From PALSA-693 sp963780345 (GTDB taxonomy: Bacteria; Actinomycetota; Acidimicrobiia; Acidimicrobiales; Palsa-688): 64,000 nt of DNA. Location of the stretch: contig CAWABU010000004.1 in NCBI GenBank assembly GCA_963780345.1, positions 558,001 to 622,000 on the forward strand, in the 5' to 3' direction. Under the pieces are notes generated by a model. The model searched no databases. It was not told the origin of the DNA and saw only the letters and a list, made by a program, of their open reading frames with translations. The translations under genes and the position numbers were made by a program. This document shows, piece after piece, positions 62,492-64,000 of the stretch; position 1 is the stretch's first letter; every line of letters starts with the position of its first letter.

Positions 62492-62751
62492 CTAGTATCG
62501 CGGAATCTGGGGGGTCTCTGGCGGCCGTCCGACATTCTCCCTCCGGATCACCAGAGACGGCGCGCCCACCAGCCGGACCAGGCTCCAAATCCGTTGCTGT
62601 GTGCGCTGGAAGTGGTGGCCGACTCTCCGGTCAGGGTGACCCACCCGGCCCTGACGTTGCCCTGGAGCGATCCGTGCGGGACTATTCGGTCGTGGTCTGG
62701 CGCGTCCTGGGCGGCGACGTCGATGTCGGCGACGAGCCATTTACGTCGCAT
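62492..62751 (-). pseudogene. BON domain protein, frameshifted
   Basis: From ATG 62751 the frame reads WLVADIDVAAQDAPDHDRIV then PHGSLQGNVRAGWVTLTGES, typical of a BON domain. The other frame continues HHFQRTQQRIWSLVRLVGAP then SLVIRRENVGRPPETPQIPR to 62492. A single shift at about 62610-62630 joins them. BON proteins bind phospholipid or sit in stress-response operons. Confidence 0.6.
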
Positions 62752-62892
62752 ACCCAGGGACCGCCAGCAGGTACTGGCCGACGGCGCCGGTGACGGTTCC
62801 TACGCGGCGTGGAATGCCCACCGCCGCGCCGGGCCAGCGGATCTGCTCGTCGAAACTGCTCTGCCCTCCAAGCGGGGGCCCGCGTCGGCCGG

Positions 62893-64000
62893 CTAGGCGG
62901 CTGGCTGAGCTTGGATGAACACGGTGGGCTGGTGGTCGACCTGGGGAAGGTCGGCCAGGTCGCGCTGTGGGCTCCGGCCGCGTGTGAATAACGCAGCAGC
63001 GACGGCGGCGACCGAGAAGCCCACCCCGACCCAAAGAGCTGAGGTGAAGCCGTTGGCGAGCAGGTGTGGGGATTGGTAAACACCCGGCCGGGAGAACACG
63101 GATGCGAGCACGGCGATGCCGAGCACTCCGCCGTATTCACGGACCATGCTGTTGGCGCCGGATGCCATTCCGGCTTCGGGGAGCGGAACCGAGCTCACCA
63201 CGGCGTTAGCGACGGTCGGAAAGCACATGGAGATTCCGACTCCGGCTATGCCGAGCGCCACCCCGAGTTGTCCATAGCCCATTCCGGGTTTCGCGACTGC
63301 AGCTATCCACGCCAGGCCGGCCGCCTGCATGGCCATCCCCACCACCATGAACGGACGGTTGCCGTACCGCTCGGCGAGAGCGCCGGCAACGGGAGCGACT
63401 ACGATCGGCGCCGCCGTCCAGGGCAGCATGCGCAGGCCGGCCCCAAGCGGGGAGTATCCGAGGGCGATCTGGAGGAACTGGGCCATCAAGAACAACGTCC
63501 CGAACAGGCCGGCCCACATGAACAGGCTAAAGACGTTGGCGCTGACGAAGACCCGGTCGTGGAAGAACCCGACCGGGAGCATGGGGTTAGGCGTCCGCTG
63601 CTCCCACACCACGAACGCCCCCAGCAGGGCCACCCCTGCTACAACAGAAGCGACGAACTCAGCGCTACCCCAGCCGATGGTGTTGACCCGAATCAGTCCC
63701 CACGTCAATCCGAGCGCTCCCGCTCCAACCAGCAGCAGCCCGACAATGTCGAGATGCGGCCGTGGCCCAAAGCTCTCTGACAGCCGGGTGAGAGAGAGCG
63801 GGACCAGGGCGATGCCGATCGGAATGTTGAGCCAGAAGATCCAATGCCAGCTGATCCCCCCGGAAATCGCCCCACCAATGACCGGGCCCATGGCGACCGC
63901 AAGGCCGGCGATACCGCCCCACATCCCGATGGCTGATCCCCGCTTCTCGACGGGGAACGCTTCGCTGATCAAGGTCAAGGTCAGCGGAGTGACGACCGCA
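62893..64000 (-). CDS. DHA2 family MFS exporter, partial at window edge
   Basis: The 3' part of a drug:proton antiporter; the 5' end lies beyond base 64000, and the frame is open to the edge (AVVTPLTLTLISEAFPVEKR). Visible: GGIAGLAVAMGPVIGGAISG (DHA2 motif C region), ISWHWIFWLNIPIGIALVPL, RPHLDIVGLLLVGAGALGLT and about ten spans, with a short hydrophilic tail ending FIQAQPAA. Substrate unknown. Confidence 0.92.
   Translation of the reverse strand, partial: AVVTPLTLTLISEAFPVEKRGSAIGMWGGIAGLAVAMGPVIGGAISGGISWHWIFWLNIPIGIALVPLSLTRLSESFGPRPHLDIVGLLLVGAGALGLTWGLIRVNTIGWGSAEFVASVVAGVALLGAFVVWEQRTPNPMLPVGFFHDRVFVSANVFSLFMWAGLFGTLFLMAQFLQIALGYSPLGAGLRMLPWTAAPIVVAPVAGALAERYGNRPFMVVGMAMQAAGLAWIAAVAKPGMGYGQLGVALGIAGVGISMCFPTVANAVVSSVPLPEAGMASGANSMVREYGGVLGIAVLASVFSRPGVYQSPHLLANGFTSALWVGVGFSVAAVAAALFTRGRSPQRDLADLPQVDHQPTVFIQAQPAA

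Noticed and set aside
1..64000. tRNA or rRNA genes
   Set aside because: No cloverleaf-like sequence with conserved GTTCGA-type T arm and CCA context, and no rRNA signature, was noticed on either strand; a dedicated tRNA scan would settle it.

Overview
The window looks like a piece of a high-GC actinobacterial chromosome. Codon third positions are strongly G/C biased, GTG and TTG starts are frequent, and the gene content is typical of soil Actinomycetota: a mycothiol-dependent maleylpyruvate isomerase-type protein, LuxR regulators of the large ATP-binding (LAL) type, ECF sigma/anti-sigma pairs, DHA2 drug exporters, a rifampin ADP-ribosyltransferase and many TetR/ArsR/MarR regulators. No rRNA, tRNA, CRISPR array or intact transposase was seen. 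Genus cannot be told from the sequence.

Layout. 0-5 kb: NAD kinase, a hypothetical partner, the ribosome-assembly GTPase RsgA and a small secreted protein. 5-8 kb: one 912-codon ORF joining LivH, LivM and LivG of a branched-chain amino-acid-type ABC importer. 8.4-10.5 kb: TetR regulator with two tandem palindromic operators, divergent from an alpha/beta hydrolase, then a truncated second hydrolase. 10.7-16 kb: envelope/stress genes (secreted-repeat protein, OB-fold protein, ECF sigma/anti-sigma pair, membrane proteins). 16-21 kb: SnoaL-like/TetR pair, a membrane-anchored protein, a DHA2 exporter and an NAD-dependent epimerase. 21-28 kb: two LAL regulators tail to tail (one frameshifted), two SnoaL-like proteins and a small HTH protein.

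28-36 kb: a region that may belong together. Two secreted phosphoesterases, each preceded by an 11-bp direct repeat like a PHO box, flank an arsenic cluster (arsR, arsI-type C-As lyase, aquaglyceroporin, CoA-disulfide-reductase-like flavoprotein). ArsI would release As(III) from methylarsenite and the channel could let it out; no ArsB/Acr3 pump or ArsC is present. 36.5-43 kb: a frameshifted diadenylate-cyclase-like gene, a DUF899 protein, and two paralogous secreted His/Asp-rich proteins bracketing a LuxR-type two-component system; both share an upstream motif.

43-64 kb: many small regulator/enzyme modules (ArsR-SRPBCC-MDMPI operon, MarR/MFS, ECF sigma with two glyoxalase-fold genes, a second two-component system, GT39 glycosyltransferase, Arr, AraC/VOC, a DHA2 exporter running off the right edge) mixed with an unusual density of broken genes: a frameshifted RibD-type reductase, MFS exporter, coiled-coil protein, universal stress protein and BON protein, plus fragments of LuxR, LysR, TetR, sigma factor, VOC, MDR dehydrogenase and FAD-linked oxidase genes. 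This looks like accessory DNA undergoing decay, although homopolymer sequencing errors could explain some of the single-base shifts.

The most notable non-coding signal is a repeat family of about 112 bp with terminal inverted repeats (17478-17590, 28471-28581, a half copy at 28224 and a 23-bp end fragment at 9992), a candidate MITE or structured extragenic repeat. It alters the apparent ends of two neighbouring ORFs.
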